A stretch of 34,128 bases of DNA. Source: CAZBEL01 sp964628055 (GTDB lineage Bacteria; Fidelibacterota; Marinisomatia; Marinisomatales; TCS56). The translations under genes were made by a program, and so were the position numbers. The stretch covers positions 1 through 34,128 of the forward strand of contig CAZVNL010000024.1 of assembly GCA_964628055.1 (NCBI GenBank). The letters are read 5' to 3'. Under the pieces are notes generated by a model. The model was not told the DNA's origin. It saw only the letters and a program-made list of their open reading frames with translations, and made no database searches. Positions 24,966 to 32,957 of the stretch are shown piece by piece (the stretch's first letter is position 1; each line of letters opens with the position of its first letter).

Positions 24966-25409
24966 ATGAGATATTATGAAGCGTTGTACATCGTAAACCC
25001 AAACTACGAGCAAGATCGTTTGGAAGCGGTCATTAAGAAAGTGGATGCTGAGGTGGCCCAATTTGCCAAGGTCATTAACCACTATGTTTGGGGTAAAAAA
25101 CGGTTGGCTTACCCCATCGAGAAACACAAGTACGGAACGTACGTTCTACTACATTTAGAGTTGGAAGATCCTGCACCCCTGGTGGAGTTTGACCGTTTCA
25201 TGCGGTTGCATAAAGCTGTGCTGCGAGTGCAGACGATTCGCCTGGAAAAAGAACCGGAAAAGGTGGAGGAGGCGAAAACAGTTCTGGAGTCCGGGGACGA
25301 ACCGAGCAAGGCGAAGGCTGAAGAAACGGTTGCGGAGTCAGAGGTAAAAGATCAAGACGCATCAAAAGAAGAAACCCCTTCATCTGAAGAGGAAAATTCG
25401 GAAGCATAA
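24966..25409 (+). CDS. rpsF: 30S ribosomal protein S6
   Basis: 147 residues. The first 95 are a standard S6 fold (MRYYEALYIVNPNYEQDRLE, then VNHYVWGKKRLAYPIEKHKY-like core and RFMRLHKAVLRVQTIRLEK). S6 binds 16S rRNA with S18. The last 50 or so residues form an extended acidic Glu/Ser/Lys tail, longer than in E. coli S6, though acidic tails are common in this family. A strong AGGAG lies at 24950-24954. The S18 gene follows 19 bases after the stop, with no ssb between them. Confidence 0.96.
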   Translation: MRYYEALYIVNPNYEQDRLEAVIKKVDAEVAQFAKVINHYVWGKKRLAYPIEKHKYGTYVLLHLELEDPAPLVEFDRFMRLHKAVLRVQTIRLEKEPEKVEEAKTVLESGDEPSKAKAEETVAESEVKDQDASKEETPSSEEENSEA

Positions 25410-25428
25410 ACGTTAGGAAGTTCAGATT

Positions 25429-25656
25429 ATGGCATTCGTAAGTCGTAGGAAGTTTTGTTATTTCAAAGAGAATGGTATCACGGAGATTGATTACAAGGAT
25501 GTGAAGCTTTTGCGGCGCTTTGTCACCGAGCAGGGAAAGATCATTCCCCGGCGGATAACGGGGACCAGCTCCAAGATGCATCGCAAGTTGGTGAAGGCCA
25601 TCAAGCGGGCCCGGAATATTGCCTTAATGCCTTACACCAACATCCATGAATCATAA
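25429..25656 (+). CDS. rpsR: 30S ribosomal protein S18
   Basis: 75 residues, the usual S18 size. The basic core matches the family: RRKFCYFKENGITEIDYKDV, then LLRRFVTEQGKIIPRRITGT and KMHRKLVKAIKRARNIALMP. S18 pairs with S6 on the 30S platform, and the gene lies directly after rpsF and before rplI. It has a single cysteine in the N-terminal region and therefore no zinc-binding set. The ribosome binding site is probably AGGAAG, about ten bases upstream. Confidence 0.97.
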   Translation: MAFVSRRKFCYFKENGITEIDYKDVKLLRRFVTEQGKIIPRRITGTSSKMHRKLVKAIKRARNIALMPYTNIHES

Positions 25657-25691
25657 ACCGATTTAGTCGGTAAACCAAAGCGAGGATTGAG

Positions 25692-26135
25692 ATGGAGATT
25701 ATTTTACTACGGGACGTAGAGAACCTGGGAATGGCTGGAGACATCCTTCAGGTTGCGCCCGGTTACGCGCGAAATTATTTATTCCCCAAACGGTTGGCCC
25801 TCAGGGCGTCAAAGCGTAATTTGGCTATTTCCGAGGAGAAGAAGCAGATTCAAGAGGCGCGCCGTCAACGTGAGTTAAGGGCGAACCAGGCCTTGGCGGA
25901 GCGTTTGTCGAAGCTGGAAATTACCATTGAGGTGCAGGTGGGCGAGGAAGAAAAAATCTTTGGGGTAGTGACCACCAAGGACATTCAAGGCGCTTTAAAG
26001 GACAGCGGAGTGGAGATTGAGCGCCATAACATTTTATTGGAAGTACCCATAAAAGGGCTTGGCATTTACCATGTTCCGGTAAGAATTTCAGACGTTTTAA
26101 AACCGGAGATAAAGGTATATGTGATTAAGGCTTAG
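25692..26135 (+). CDS. rplI: 50S ribosomal protein L9
   Basis: 147 residues, normal length. The N-terminal domain has the L9 signature MEIILLRDVENLGMAGDILQ followed by GYARNYLFPKRLALRAS. A long connecting helix (about 43-76, rich in Lys, Arg, Gln and Glu) leads to the C-terminal domain with EEEKIFGVVTTKDIQGAL. L9 binds 23S rRNA near the L1 stalk and affects reading-frame maintenance. GAGG precedes ATG 25692. It closes the tRNA-Gln to rplI run; a possible terminator follows at 26190-26236. Confidence 0.97.
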   Translation: MEIILLRDVENLGMAGDILQVAPGYARNYLFPKRLALRASKRNLAISEEKKQIQEARRQRELRANQALAERLSKLEITIEVQVGEEEKIFGVVTTKDIQGALKDSGVEIERHNILLEVPIKGLGIYHVPVRISDVLKPEIKVYVIKA

Positions 26136-26189
26136 TCTTCCGTCAAACCGTATGGAATGGCGGATACTCTCAAACCTCCTCCTCCCCAA

Positions 26190-26236
26190 AACCCCTGGTC
26201 CGTTGCCGCCTGGCAGCGCCGGGGGTTACCCTTTTT
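26190..26236 (+). terminator. Possible terminator after rplI
   Basis: AACCCCTGG (26190-26198) pairs with CCGGGGGTT (26219-26227), nine pairs including one G-T. An inner TGCC/GGCA hairpin lies between, and TTTTT follows at 26232-26236. The T-run starts a few bases after the stem, so strength is uncertain. It lies in the 224-base gap between rplI and priA, which holds no other gene I can support. Confidence 0.45.
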
Positions 26237-26321
26237 AGAAGGCCTGAGCAGAAATAACTGCTTCCCTGATTCCCGGATTGCGATCCCAGTGGAGATATTA
26301 CTCCTGACAAATCCTTTTTCG

Positions 26322-26351
26322 TTGCTTGACGTTCCCTCCCCCGTCTATTTT
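26322..26351 (+). promoter_or_regulatory. Possible priA promoter
   Basis: TTGCTT (26322-26327), an 18-base spacer and TATTTT (26346-26351) lie just before the ATG at 26360. If used, transcription would begin at or next to the start codon, giving a leaderless mRNA. This fits the lack of a ribosome binding site there. Both boxes are imperfect. Confidence 0.3.
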
Positions 26352-26359
26352 AACCGGCC

Positions 26360-28591
26360 ATGTTTGTGGATGTCGCCTTTCCAATCTCCAGCTACCGAGT
26401 CTTTACCTATCAGGTTCCTCGACCCTTAGAACCGAACATTGTAGTGGGGGTTCGCGTCCGGGCGCCCCTGGGCCATCGTCAGGCTCAGGGTATCGTGGTG
26501 GCTAAATATAAAAAACCACCCTTTACGGGGAGGGTCAAGCCCCTTTCTTCCCTGGTGGATGAATTTCCCGTATTGAATGAGCACCTCTGGAAACTGCTGC
26601 TTTGGATGAGCGATTATTATTTAACGCCTCTCGGCCAAGTGGCCCGCGCCATTATTCCCGCAAGTCTCACGAGCCGTTACCAACCCCCTACGCGTTTAAT
26701 GGTACGGAGTGACGTCGCCATAGACCCATCGACGGAGGAGCTAGTGGAGAAGGCCCCCGCCCAGGCGCGGGTGCTACGTTATTTGACCCAGCAGAAGGAG
26801 GCCATTCCGGTGGCTCGATTAAAACATTTAGTGGCGAATCCAACGGCGGTTTGCCGGAAACTGGCCGCAAAGGGCCTGGTGACCCTAAATGTGGTGGAAC
26901 AGTTGCCCGATGCCACCGGGTTTACCTTTCAATCGGTGACCAGGGAGGTTTGTTTTAACGAGGACCAGCAGGCAGTATTAGAAAAGCTTGCCCGGGGTTT
27001 GACCCAAGGTAAGTTTCAACCTTACCTACTCCATGGGGTCACTGGGAGTGGCAAGACGGAGATTTATATTGAAGTGGCCCGGAAGTGCCTGGAGCGTGGT
27101 CGCCGGGTGATTTTATTGCTCCCGGAAATTGCCCTCACGCCCCAGATTGCCGGTCGTTTTCGGGCCGTGTTCAAGGACCGGGTGGCACTATGGCATTCTC
27201 GTCTGCCGCATAATATACGTGCCTGGACCTGGAAGCGCATCGGTGCCGGCGATTTTGACGTGGTGATTGGCGCCCGTAGCGCAGTGTTCTGCCCGGTGAA
27301 CAATTTAGGCTTGATCGTCCTTGATGAGGAGCAGGAACAAACCTATAAACAGGAATCACCGGAACCACGTTACCACGCCCGGGAGGTGGCTCTCGTGCGG
27401 GGCAAATTGCACCGGGCTGTGGTCGTTTTGTCCAGCGCCACCCCCAGCCTGGAGAGCTACTATAATCACATTCAATCTAAATATGTTTATTTGCGCTTGC
27501 CGGAACGCTTTGGAGGGGCCAAATATCCTCACGTACATTTGGTTAACATGGTCCAGGAGCAGGAAGAGACGGGTAAAGTGGACCAACTCATATCGGGTTT
27601 ATTACAGGATAAGATTGCGCAACGGTTGAAGCGTAATGAGCAGGTTATCCTGCTACACAACCGGAGGGGATTTGCGCCGGTTTATTATTGCACCCAGTGC
27701 GGAGAAATGGTTATGTGCCAGCACTGCCGGGTGACGTTGACTTACCATCGCGTAGGTGCGGCCCTGCGCTGTCATTTTTGTGGTTATACGCGTCCTGATT
27801 TACCGTTGGAGTGCCGTCATTGTGGTAGTCCTCACTTGCGTTTGCGGGGTACCGGCACGCAGAAAGTAGAGGATCATATCCAGGTCACTTTTCCTCAAGC
27901 GCGGTTGGCCCGACTGGATTTGGATACGACGCGTTCCACGCGTGTTCTCACCAGGTGTTTGGAACGTTTCGGCCGGGGGGAGATCGATATCTTGGTGGGA
28001 ACCCAGATGTTAGCCAAGGGATTGGATTTCGATAATGCCACTCTCGTGGGCATTGTGAATGGCGATACTGGTTTATTCCTGCCCGATTTCAGGGCCAGCG
28101 AGCGGGTATTTCAGCTCATTTATCAGGCCGCCGGTCGTTCCGGTCGCCGTCGAAAAAGGGGCGAGGTAGTCATCCAGACGTACAACCCCGACGATCCTGT
28201 TATTAAGTATGCGGCCCATTTGGATCTGAAGACTTTTTACAACATCCTGCTAAGCGAGCGCCGGGAACTTAATTACCCTCCCTTTAGTTGGATGGTTAAA
28301 TTGGAATTTTCAGGGAAAAAACGTGCTCTGGTGTCGGAAGTGGCCGAGGCTGTTCGCCGGGGGTTGAAGGGCCGTTATCGGGGCCTGGAGATCATAGGAC
28401 CGGCTTTCTGCTACCGGGAAAAATTGCGCGATCGCTATCGCCTGCAGATGTTGTTTAAATCCAGCAAAGAAAAGGACCCCAATGGTACCCGGTTGCACCG
28501 CTTCTTGCACCAGAATTTTGTTGCCTCCCGAAACATCCCCCGCTCGGGAATACGTCTGAACATTGATGTGAATCCGGTTTCGATGCTGTAA
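26360..28591 (+). CDS. priA: Primosomal protein N' (PriA helicase)
   Basis: 743 residues, near the usual 730. PriA reloads the replisome at stalled forks. The 3' DNA-binding N-terminal domain begins FVDVAFPISSYRVFTYQVP. Walker A is HGVTGSGKTEIY (about residue 225). Helicase motif II reads VLDEEQEQTYKQ, with Gln325 where nearly all PriA proteins have His (DEEH). The zinc-binding segment keeps all eight cysteines: CTQC, CQHC, CHFC and CRHC. Motifs QMLAKGLDFDNATLVGIVN and QAAGRSGRR are intact. It starts at ATG 26360 without a visible ribosome binding site. It is probably functional, but the altered motif II deserves a check. Confidence 0.96.
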   Translation: MFVDVAFPISSYRVFTYQVPRPLEPNIVVGVRVRAPLGHRQAQGIVVAKYKKPPFTGRVKPLSSLVDEFPVLNEHLWKLLLWMSDYYLTPLGQVARAIIPASLTSRYQPPTRLMVRSDVAIDPSTEELVEKAPAQARVLRYLTQQKEAIPVARLKHLVANPTAVCRKLAAKGLVTLNVVEQLPDATGFTFQSVTREVCFNEDQQAVLEKLARGLTQGKFQPYLLHGVTGSGKTEIYIEVARKCLERGRRVILLLPEIALTPQIAGRFRAVFKDRVALWHSRLPHNIRAWTWKRIGAGDFDVVIGARSAVFCPVNNLGLIVLDEEQEQTYKQESPEPRYHAREVALVRGKLHRAVVVLSSATPSLESYYNHIQSKYVYLRLPERFGGAKYPHVHLVNMVQEQEETGKVDQLISGLLQDKIAQRLKRNEQVILLHNRRGFAPVYYCTQCGEMVMCQHCRVTLTYHRVGAALRCHFCGYTRPDLPLECRHCGSPHLRLRGTGTQKVEDHIQVTFPQARLARLDLDTTRSTRVLTRCLERFGRGEIDILVGTQMLAKGLDFDNATLVGIVNGDTGLFLPDFRASERVFQLIYQAAGRSGRRRKRGEVVIQTYNPDDPVIKYAAHLDLKTFYNILLSERRELNYPPFSWMVKLEFSGKKRALVSEVAEAVRRGLKGRYRGLEIIGPAFCYREKLRDRYRLQMLFKSSKEKDPNGTRLHRFLHQNFVASRNIPRSGIRLNIDVNPVSML

Positions 28592-28610
28592 TATGCCTTA
28601 GGATTAGAGC

Positions 28611-29543
28611 ATGAAGATTATTGGTAAGAATTACCTACTTGACCTCGTGGCAGTGGTTTTCTGGATTACCAGCCAGGCGTTGGCTGCCCAGGATTCTTTT
28701 GCGGGTTTGAACCAATGGTATTTTAGCGAAACGGTGGCCATGGCAGGGGCGGGAGGCGCCCTTACCAGTCCTGCCAGCGATCGGCTGAATCCTGCCACCC
28801 TGCGTGGAACGGGACGGGCCGTTCAACTGAGTTTGCTACGCTACCCGGCCAGCATCGGGGCGGGCGCCCTCTCCTGGGTAATCCCTGGGGAGAGACGCAC
28901 CCGAGCAATTTCTATACGGCATACCAACTACGGCCTCTTTGAAGGACGCGACGAAACTAACAATCCTACTGGAACCCACTCTTCTTCAGAGACGTGGCTC
29001 TCTGTTTCCACGGCGCGTTCGCTGGGAAAGCATCCTGTGGATTGGGGTTTGACCGGGGGTCTTTTTATGAGCAATTTAGCTTCGTACCAGGCAGTAGTGG
29101 CTTCCATCACCCTGGGGGGTGTTTATCACTTGAAAGCCCTTGGTTTGCGAGTGGGCACCAGCCTCCGTAATATGGGTTGGGTTCTGAATTCCTATACGTC
29201 GGCGAAGGAAACTTTGCCTACTATTCTTCATGGATCGCTTGCCAAAAGTTTGGCCTATTTACCTCTGGAACTGGTATTAGATGCCGAGTATCTTTTGGCT
29301 GCCAAGGAAACGATCATACGTTTCGGGGGCGTATTTGCACTACCATACCATATGGTCCTGCGGTGGGGAACCTCCAGCAATCGTCTGGATCAACGAGGAG
29401 GGGTGAGTTTGACGCGGGATTTCTTCAGCGATACCGGTGTAGGACTTTCCTTTAACACAGGGGATTACCAGTTAACCCTGGGAAGTTATTTTTACGGTCC
29501 TGGGGGCTGGATCACCGGATTCAGCTTTGGTGTGGTGTTTTAG
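28611..29543 (+). CDS. PorV/PorQ-like outer-membrane protein
   Basis: 310 residues. A signal peptide (about 1-25, ending SQALAAQ) is followed by a beta-barrel-like protein. The early stretch ETVAMAGAGGALTSPASDRL and NPATL resembles the N-terminus of PorV/PorQ and FadL-like barrels. Many alternating strands follow, and the chain ends in a phenylalanine (FSFGVVF), as outer-membrane barrels often do. PorV and PorQ take part in type IX secretion in Bacteroidetes, but I see no other type IX gene here, so the role is open. It sits 19 bases after priA and two bases before the next gene, a likely outer-membrane partner. Confidence 0.65.
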   Translation: MKIIGKNYLLDLVAVVFWITSQALAAQDSFAGLNQWYFSETVAMAGAGGALTSPASDRLNPATLRGTGRAVQLSLLRYPASIGAGALSWVIPGERRTRAISIRHTNYGLFEGRDETNNPTGTHSSSETWLSVSTARSLGKHPVDWGLTGGLFMSNLASYQAVVASITLGGVYHLKALGLRVGTSLRNMGWVLNSYTSAKETLPTILHGSLAKSLAYLPLELVLDAEYLLAAKETIIRFGGVFALPYHMVLRWGTSSNRLDQRGGVSLTRDFFSDTGVGLSFNTGDYQLTLGSYFYGPGGWITGFSFGVVF

Positions 29544-29545
29544 GG

Positions 29546-32359
29546 TTGTGGTGTAAGTCTCCCCTTAGGTTTTTGGGTAGGGGCCTTATCCAATGGACCG
29601 GTTGCGTCCTCATAACGGGTCTCTGGGCTGCCGAGCAACCCTTAAAAATTCACTATGAATTGGCCCTTCAATTTTACCCGGCCGCAGAGCAAGAGCCGGC
29701 ACGGGTGGAAGGACTCAATCGGGTTACCATTACCAACGGCTGGGATCGGCCCCTGGGTGAGCTTTACTTTCGCAACCAGGCCAATAGCAGCGGGGTATCC
29801 CCTGAGGAAGGGTCCGTGGCGACGATCATCAGGCGGGTACGTAGCTCCCATTTAGGCCCGGTTGTGGAGGCGGATAAGCGGACCATGCGCGTGGGGCTCT
29901 TCCCGGAATTGCAGCCCGGTGAGACAGCGCTGGTGGAGATACCCTTCACCACCAGGATTGCGGCCATTAACCACCCCTACAATCCTTCCCTGGGGAGCGC
30001 GGGGGATTCGGTGATTTATACCCTCATAAATGTTTTTCCCATTCTGGAGTATTTCCATGATGATGGTTGGCGTACGGAAAACTACACCGCCAAGTCACCG
30101 CCGCGGAGTAATCTGGCGGTTTTCGATATTACCTTAACCTACCCCGTCGATTTTGTGGTGGGTTCTTCCGCCAGGGAAGTCCGAACGGAGCCCCTCTCTG
30201 GGGGCCTCTTGAGGAGTGTTTATCACGCTTCCCGCGCCCATGACGCGGAATTTATCGTTTCCGATCGTTTCGAAAAAACTGCATTAGTGGTTGGATCCGT
30301 AGCGGTGGAGTTCTTCACCCTCCCCGGTCAAGTTGAGCAGGTGCGCAGCGTTACCCAGGAGATCCGCAAGGTGATTCCATTTTTCGAAGAGAAGTTTGGT
30401 GATTGCCCTACGGATCGAATTGTCATGGGGGTGAGTTATTCGTTGGGTTCGCCTTCCACTTCTTTTGGTCCCTTGCTATTGTTTCAGCAGAATTTGAGTG
30501 GCGGGCCGTTGCTCTATCACGAAATAGCCAGTTTGTGGTTCGGGAACGCTATTTACGCTGGCGACCCTCAGGAGATCTGGTTGAACGAGTCCTTCACCGA
30601 GTACGCCAGTTGGTTGTACCAGGAGAAGGAACGTCTTGCCCGGGAACCCGTGAAGTTGCTGAAGCCACCGATACCCCTATTTGACTTTTGGAGTGATTTG
30701 CGAACCATGTCCACCGAGGAGTGGGTACGACTCCTTCACGATCTTTTTGGGGACCGTTCCCTGCCGCCCATTTACCAACCGGGGAGAGAGATCAACTGGG
30801 AAAGCCAGGCTCAACGTTATAGCCGCTACGTGGTTGGCCGACATGCCTTGCAAATGCTACAGGCTTCTATTGGGGATAGTCTCATGAACCGTCTTATGCT
30901 TACTTATACGGTGGAAAACCGTTGGCGGGCGGTGGATACAGAGACCTTTATTCGTACTATTGCCCGGGTGGTGAGTGATCAGGTAGCCAATAATTTCCGC
31001 CTGGCATTGACCACCAACATCCGCCCGGACCTCCGGGTGGAGGAGGTGACCAGCGTAGAGCAGAAAAACAGGCAGTGGAGAACGGTAATCACTACGGGGT
31101 ACACGGGGGAGTGGATTTTGCCTGTTGATGTGGTGGTGTTCACTCAGGCGGGAGACACCCTGATTTTAGAGGACGTTCAACTTAATCAAACGCCCCTTTT
31201 GACTTTGAGTACTTCCAGTCGCGTTGTGTCGGTCGTCCTCGATCCGCAAAAGCAGTTATTCGATTCCAATCGGTTTAATAATCGTTGGCCTCGGCGCTTA
31301 ACCTTTCAGCCTATTTACGGCATCCCCAGTTGGGAGACTTATAAGGTGTACTATCGTCCCCGGATCAAGCGGGATTGGCGGGATACTTGGCGCTACGGAG
31401 TGCAATTTTCAGGAGGCTTGGGGTTGAACCTCATGCCCCTTTTCCCGGCTTTCTTCCAGAATTCTTTCGATTTGGAACTCACGTTTTCTACTGGTTTCCC
31501 CCGGCATAACTGGGGCGGGGTGATGGTATTCCGCACACCGTTGAAGTCCGTTGATCTTACTTACTGGGAACTCACCGCCAGCTATGAGTACCCTCGCTAC
31601 CAGCAAACCCTCTCGTTGGTAACGTATGTGGGGGAGCCCACTTACTTGATAACGACGGGTGTTTCTTCGTACCAGCGGTTGACGACGCGGATCCAACATC
31701 GACGAATGGTCGCCTCCCGGTCCGGAGATTGGTGGGAGCCAGGTGTCGCCTGGACCCTGGATGAGGAGTTTATTCATTTTCTCTATTCGCGTCGCCATCG
31801 TCAGGTCTTACGGGTAAACGGTCTCCTGGGACGAACCAGTGAAGAGGGGAAATTGCAAACCATCTACCGCCTTTCCACTGCCCTGGACGTGGAGGAACAT
31901 GCCTTCCGGGCCGTGATCTTGCGTTTTCATGGTGAAGGAGGTTTTGTCTGGGATGACCGGACCAACAACTTCTTGCGGTACCAATTGGTTTATAAACCCC
32001 ACGCCTGGAAACGGCGGGAGAGTAACATCCCCCTTTTGCGGGGGATGACCGAGGCGGATAATCAATGGTGGAATTCTGTCCTTAGCTACGGCGTAAGCGT
32101 AGGGCTGGAAACCAAGCGACCAGTGTGGCCCATGATCTACGCCGATGCCGCCTTGGTCACGAATGTAAAGGGCTCCCTGGGCGAGCGATTACGCTCCCTG
32201 GGGAAGTTCTCACCTACCTATCTGGCCATGGGTTTAGGACTGGAGTCTCAAAGTCTTATGGAAGTGGGACTTTACTTTCCCCTTTGGATTTCTCATCCCC
32301 GACCAAGAGAAAACAATTTTGCTTTACGCATACTTCTCCAATGGGGATTCTATTTTTAA
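29546..32359 (+). CDS. Peptidase M1-like protein with defective zinc site and C-terminal barrel
   Basis: About 937 residues from a TTG at 29546 (another TTG at 29573 is possible); no strong ribosome binding site. A signal peptide (about 10-30) is followed by a beta-sandwich and then a gluzincin domain. The M1 motif HEIAHxWWGN appears as HEIASLWFGN (325-334): the second zinc histidine is Ser329. The third ligand is kept as Glu348 in WLNESFTEY, and the GXMEN substrate motif is absent. The protein is therefore probably not an active peptidase. Residues from about 590 to the end are strand-rich with many aromatics and finish in FYF, typical of an outer-membrane barrel. A non-enzymatic M1 fold presented on a barrel suggests binding or assembly. 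Its function is unknown. Confidence 0.7.
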   Translation: MWCKSPLRFLGRGLIQWTGCVLITGLWAAEQPLKIHYELALQFYPAAEQEPARVEGLNRVTITNGWDRPLGELYFRNQANSSGVSPEEGSVATIIRRVRSSHLGPVVEADKRTMRVGLFPELQPGETALVEIPFTTRIAAINHPYNPSLGSAGDSVIYTLINVFPILEYFHDDGWRTENYTAKSPPRSNLAVFDITLTYPVDFVVGSSAREVRTEPLSGGLLRSVYHASRAHDAEFIVSDRFEKTALVVGSVAVEFFTLPGQVEQVRSVTQEIRKVIPFFEEKFGDCPTDRIVMGVSYSLGSPSTSFGPLLLFQQNLSGGPLLYHEIASLWFGNAIYAGDPQEIWLNESFTEYASWLYQEKERLAREPVKLLKPPIPLFDFWSDLRTMSTEEWVRLLHDLFGDRSLPPIYQPGREINWESQAQRYSRYVVGRHALQMLQASIGDSLMNRLMLTYTVENRWRAVDTETFIRTIARVVSDQVANNFRLALTTNIRPDLRVEEVTSVEQKNRQWRTVITTGYTGEWILPVDVVVFTQAGDTLILEDVQLNQTPLLTLSTSSRVVSVVLDPQKQLFDSNRFNNRWPRRLTFQPIYGIPSWETYKVYYRPRIKRDWRDTWRYGVQFSGGLGLNLMPLFPAFFQNSFDLELTFSTGFPRHNWGGVMVFRTPLKSVDLTYWELTASYEYPRYQQTLSLVTYVGEPTYLITTGVSSYQRLTTRIQHRRMVASRSGDWWEPGVAWTLDEEFIHFLYSRRHRQVLRVNGLLGRTSEEGKLQTIYRLSTALDVEEHAFRAVILRFHGEGGFVWDDRTNNFLRYQLVYKPHAWKRRESNIPLLRGMTEADNQWWNSVLSYGVSVGLETKRPVWPMIYADAALVTNVKGSLGERLRSLGKFSPTYLAMGLGLESQSLMEVGLYFPLWISHPRPRENNFALRILLQWGFYF

Positions 32360-32388
32360 TATAATTAGGCAAATATAGCTGTGACTAT

Positions 32389-32426
32389 AAAATATTAAGA
32401 ATTTTCAAATATTTTCTTAATATTTT
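32389..32426. repeat. 13-bp AT-rich inverted repeat upstream of the Lrp-type gene
   Basis: Arms at 32389-32401 (AAAATATTAAGAA) and 32414-32426 (TTCTTAATATTTT) are perfectly complementary with a 12-base spacer. A T-rich tail follows. The surrounding 109-base gap is strikingly AT-rich and also has a consensus TATAAT at 32360-32365. It could be an autoregulatory site for the Lrp-family protein encoded next, or a weak terminator for the outer-membrane genes. Confidence 0.5.
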
Positions 32427-32468
32427 TATTGTATCCTGCCAAATATATTTATTATTTTATTACAAACG

Positions 32469-32936
32469 ATGGACGCTCGAGACTACCAAATTCTGTCTCT
32501 TTTGCAAGAGAATGCGCGGATAACCGCCAGTGAGTTGGCTGACCGATTGGGCCTGTCGATTCCTACCATCACAGAGCGCATTCGTAAGTTGGTGGAGGGT
32601 GGTTACATCCAGAAATTCACCACCAAGTTGAACGCCAAAAAGTTGGAGTTTGACCTTACTGCTTACATTGCGGTGGTGAGTGCTTCTTCGGAACATTATG
32701 AAGATATTGTCCAGGAAGCAGTACGTCATCCCGGTGTTTTGGAGTGTCATTCCGTTACCGGAGAGGGGAGCCATTTGCTGAAGGTGAGGGTGCGGAATTC
32801 TTCGGAATTAGAACAATTGTTGCGGGAAATCCAGGCCTGGCCGGGCGTGACCAGGACCCACACCTCCGTAGTGATGAGTACTTATAAGGAAGATTGGGTG
32901 CTAGACCTGAACACTTCCCCAGAAACCAAAACCTGA
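32469..32936 (+). CDS. Lrp/AsnC-family transcription regulator
   Basis: 155 residues. The N-terminal winged helix-turn-helix is LDARDYQIL-like at the start (MDARDYQILSLLQENARITA) followed by SELADRLGLSIPTITERIRK. The C-terminal RAM ligand-binding domain (about 68-140) has LTAYIAVVSAS, HPGVLECHSVTGEGSHLLKV and WPGVTRTHTSVVMS. These proteins form octamers and sense amino acids or similar small molecules. The gene lies just upstream of glutamine synthetase, with 21 bases between, so it may control or be cotranscribed with nitrogen assimilation. No ribosome binding site is seen before ATG 32469. An AT-rich palindrome upstream suggests autoregulation. Confidence 0.93.
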   Translation: MDARDYQILSLLQENARITASELADRLGLSIPTITERIRKLVEGGYIQKFTTKLNAKKLEFDLTAYIAVVSASSEHYEDIVQEAVRHPGVLECHSVTGEGSHLLKVRVRNSSELEQLLREIQAWPGVTRTHTSVVMSTYKEDWVLDLNTSPETKT

Positions 32937-32957
32937 TTGTTATCAGAGGAAAACGCA

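Noticed and set aside
26157..26429. + strand open frame of 90 codons between rplI and priA
   Set aside because: It overlaps the true start of priA in another frame, spans a likely terminator hairpin, resembles no family, and its start is an ATG inside the rplI trailer without a ribosome binding site.
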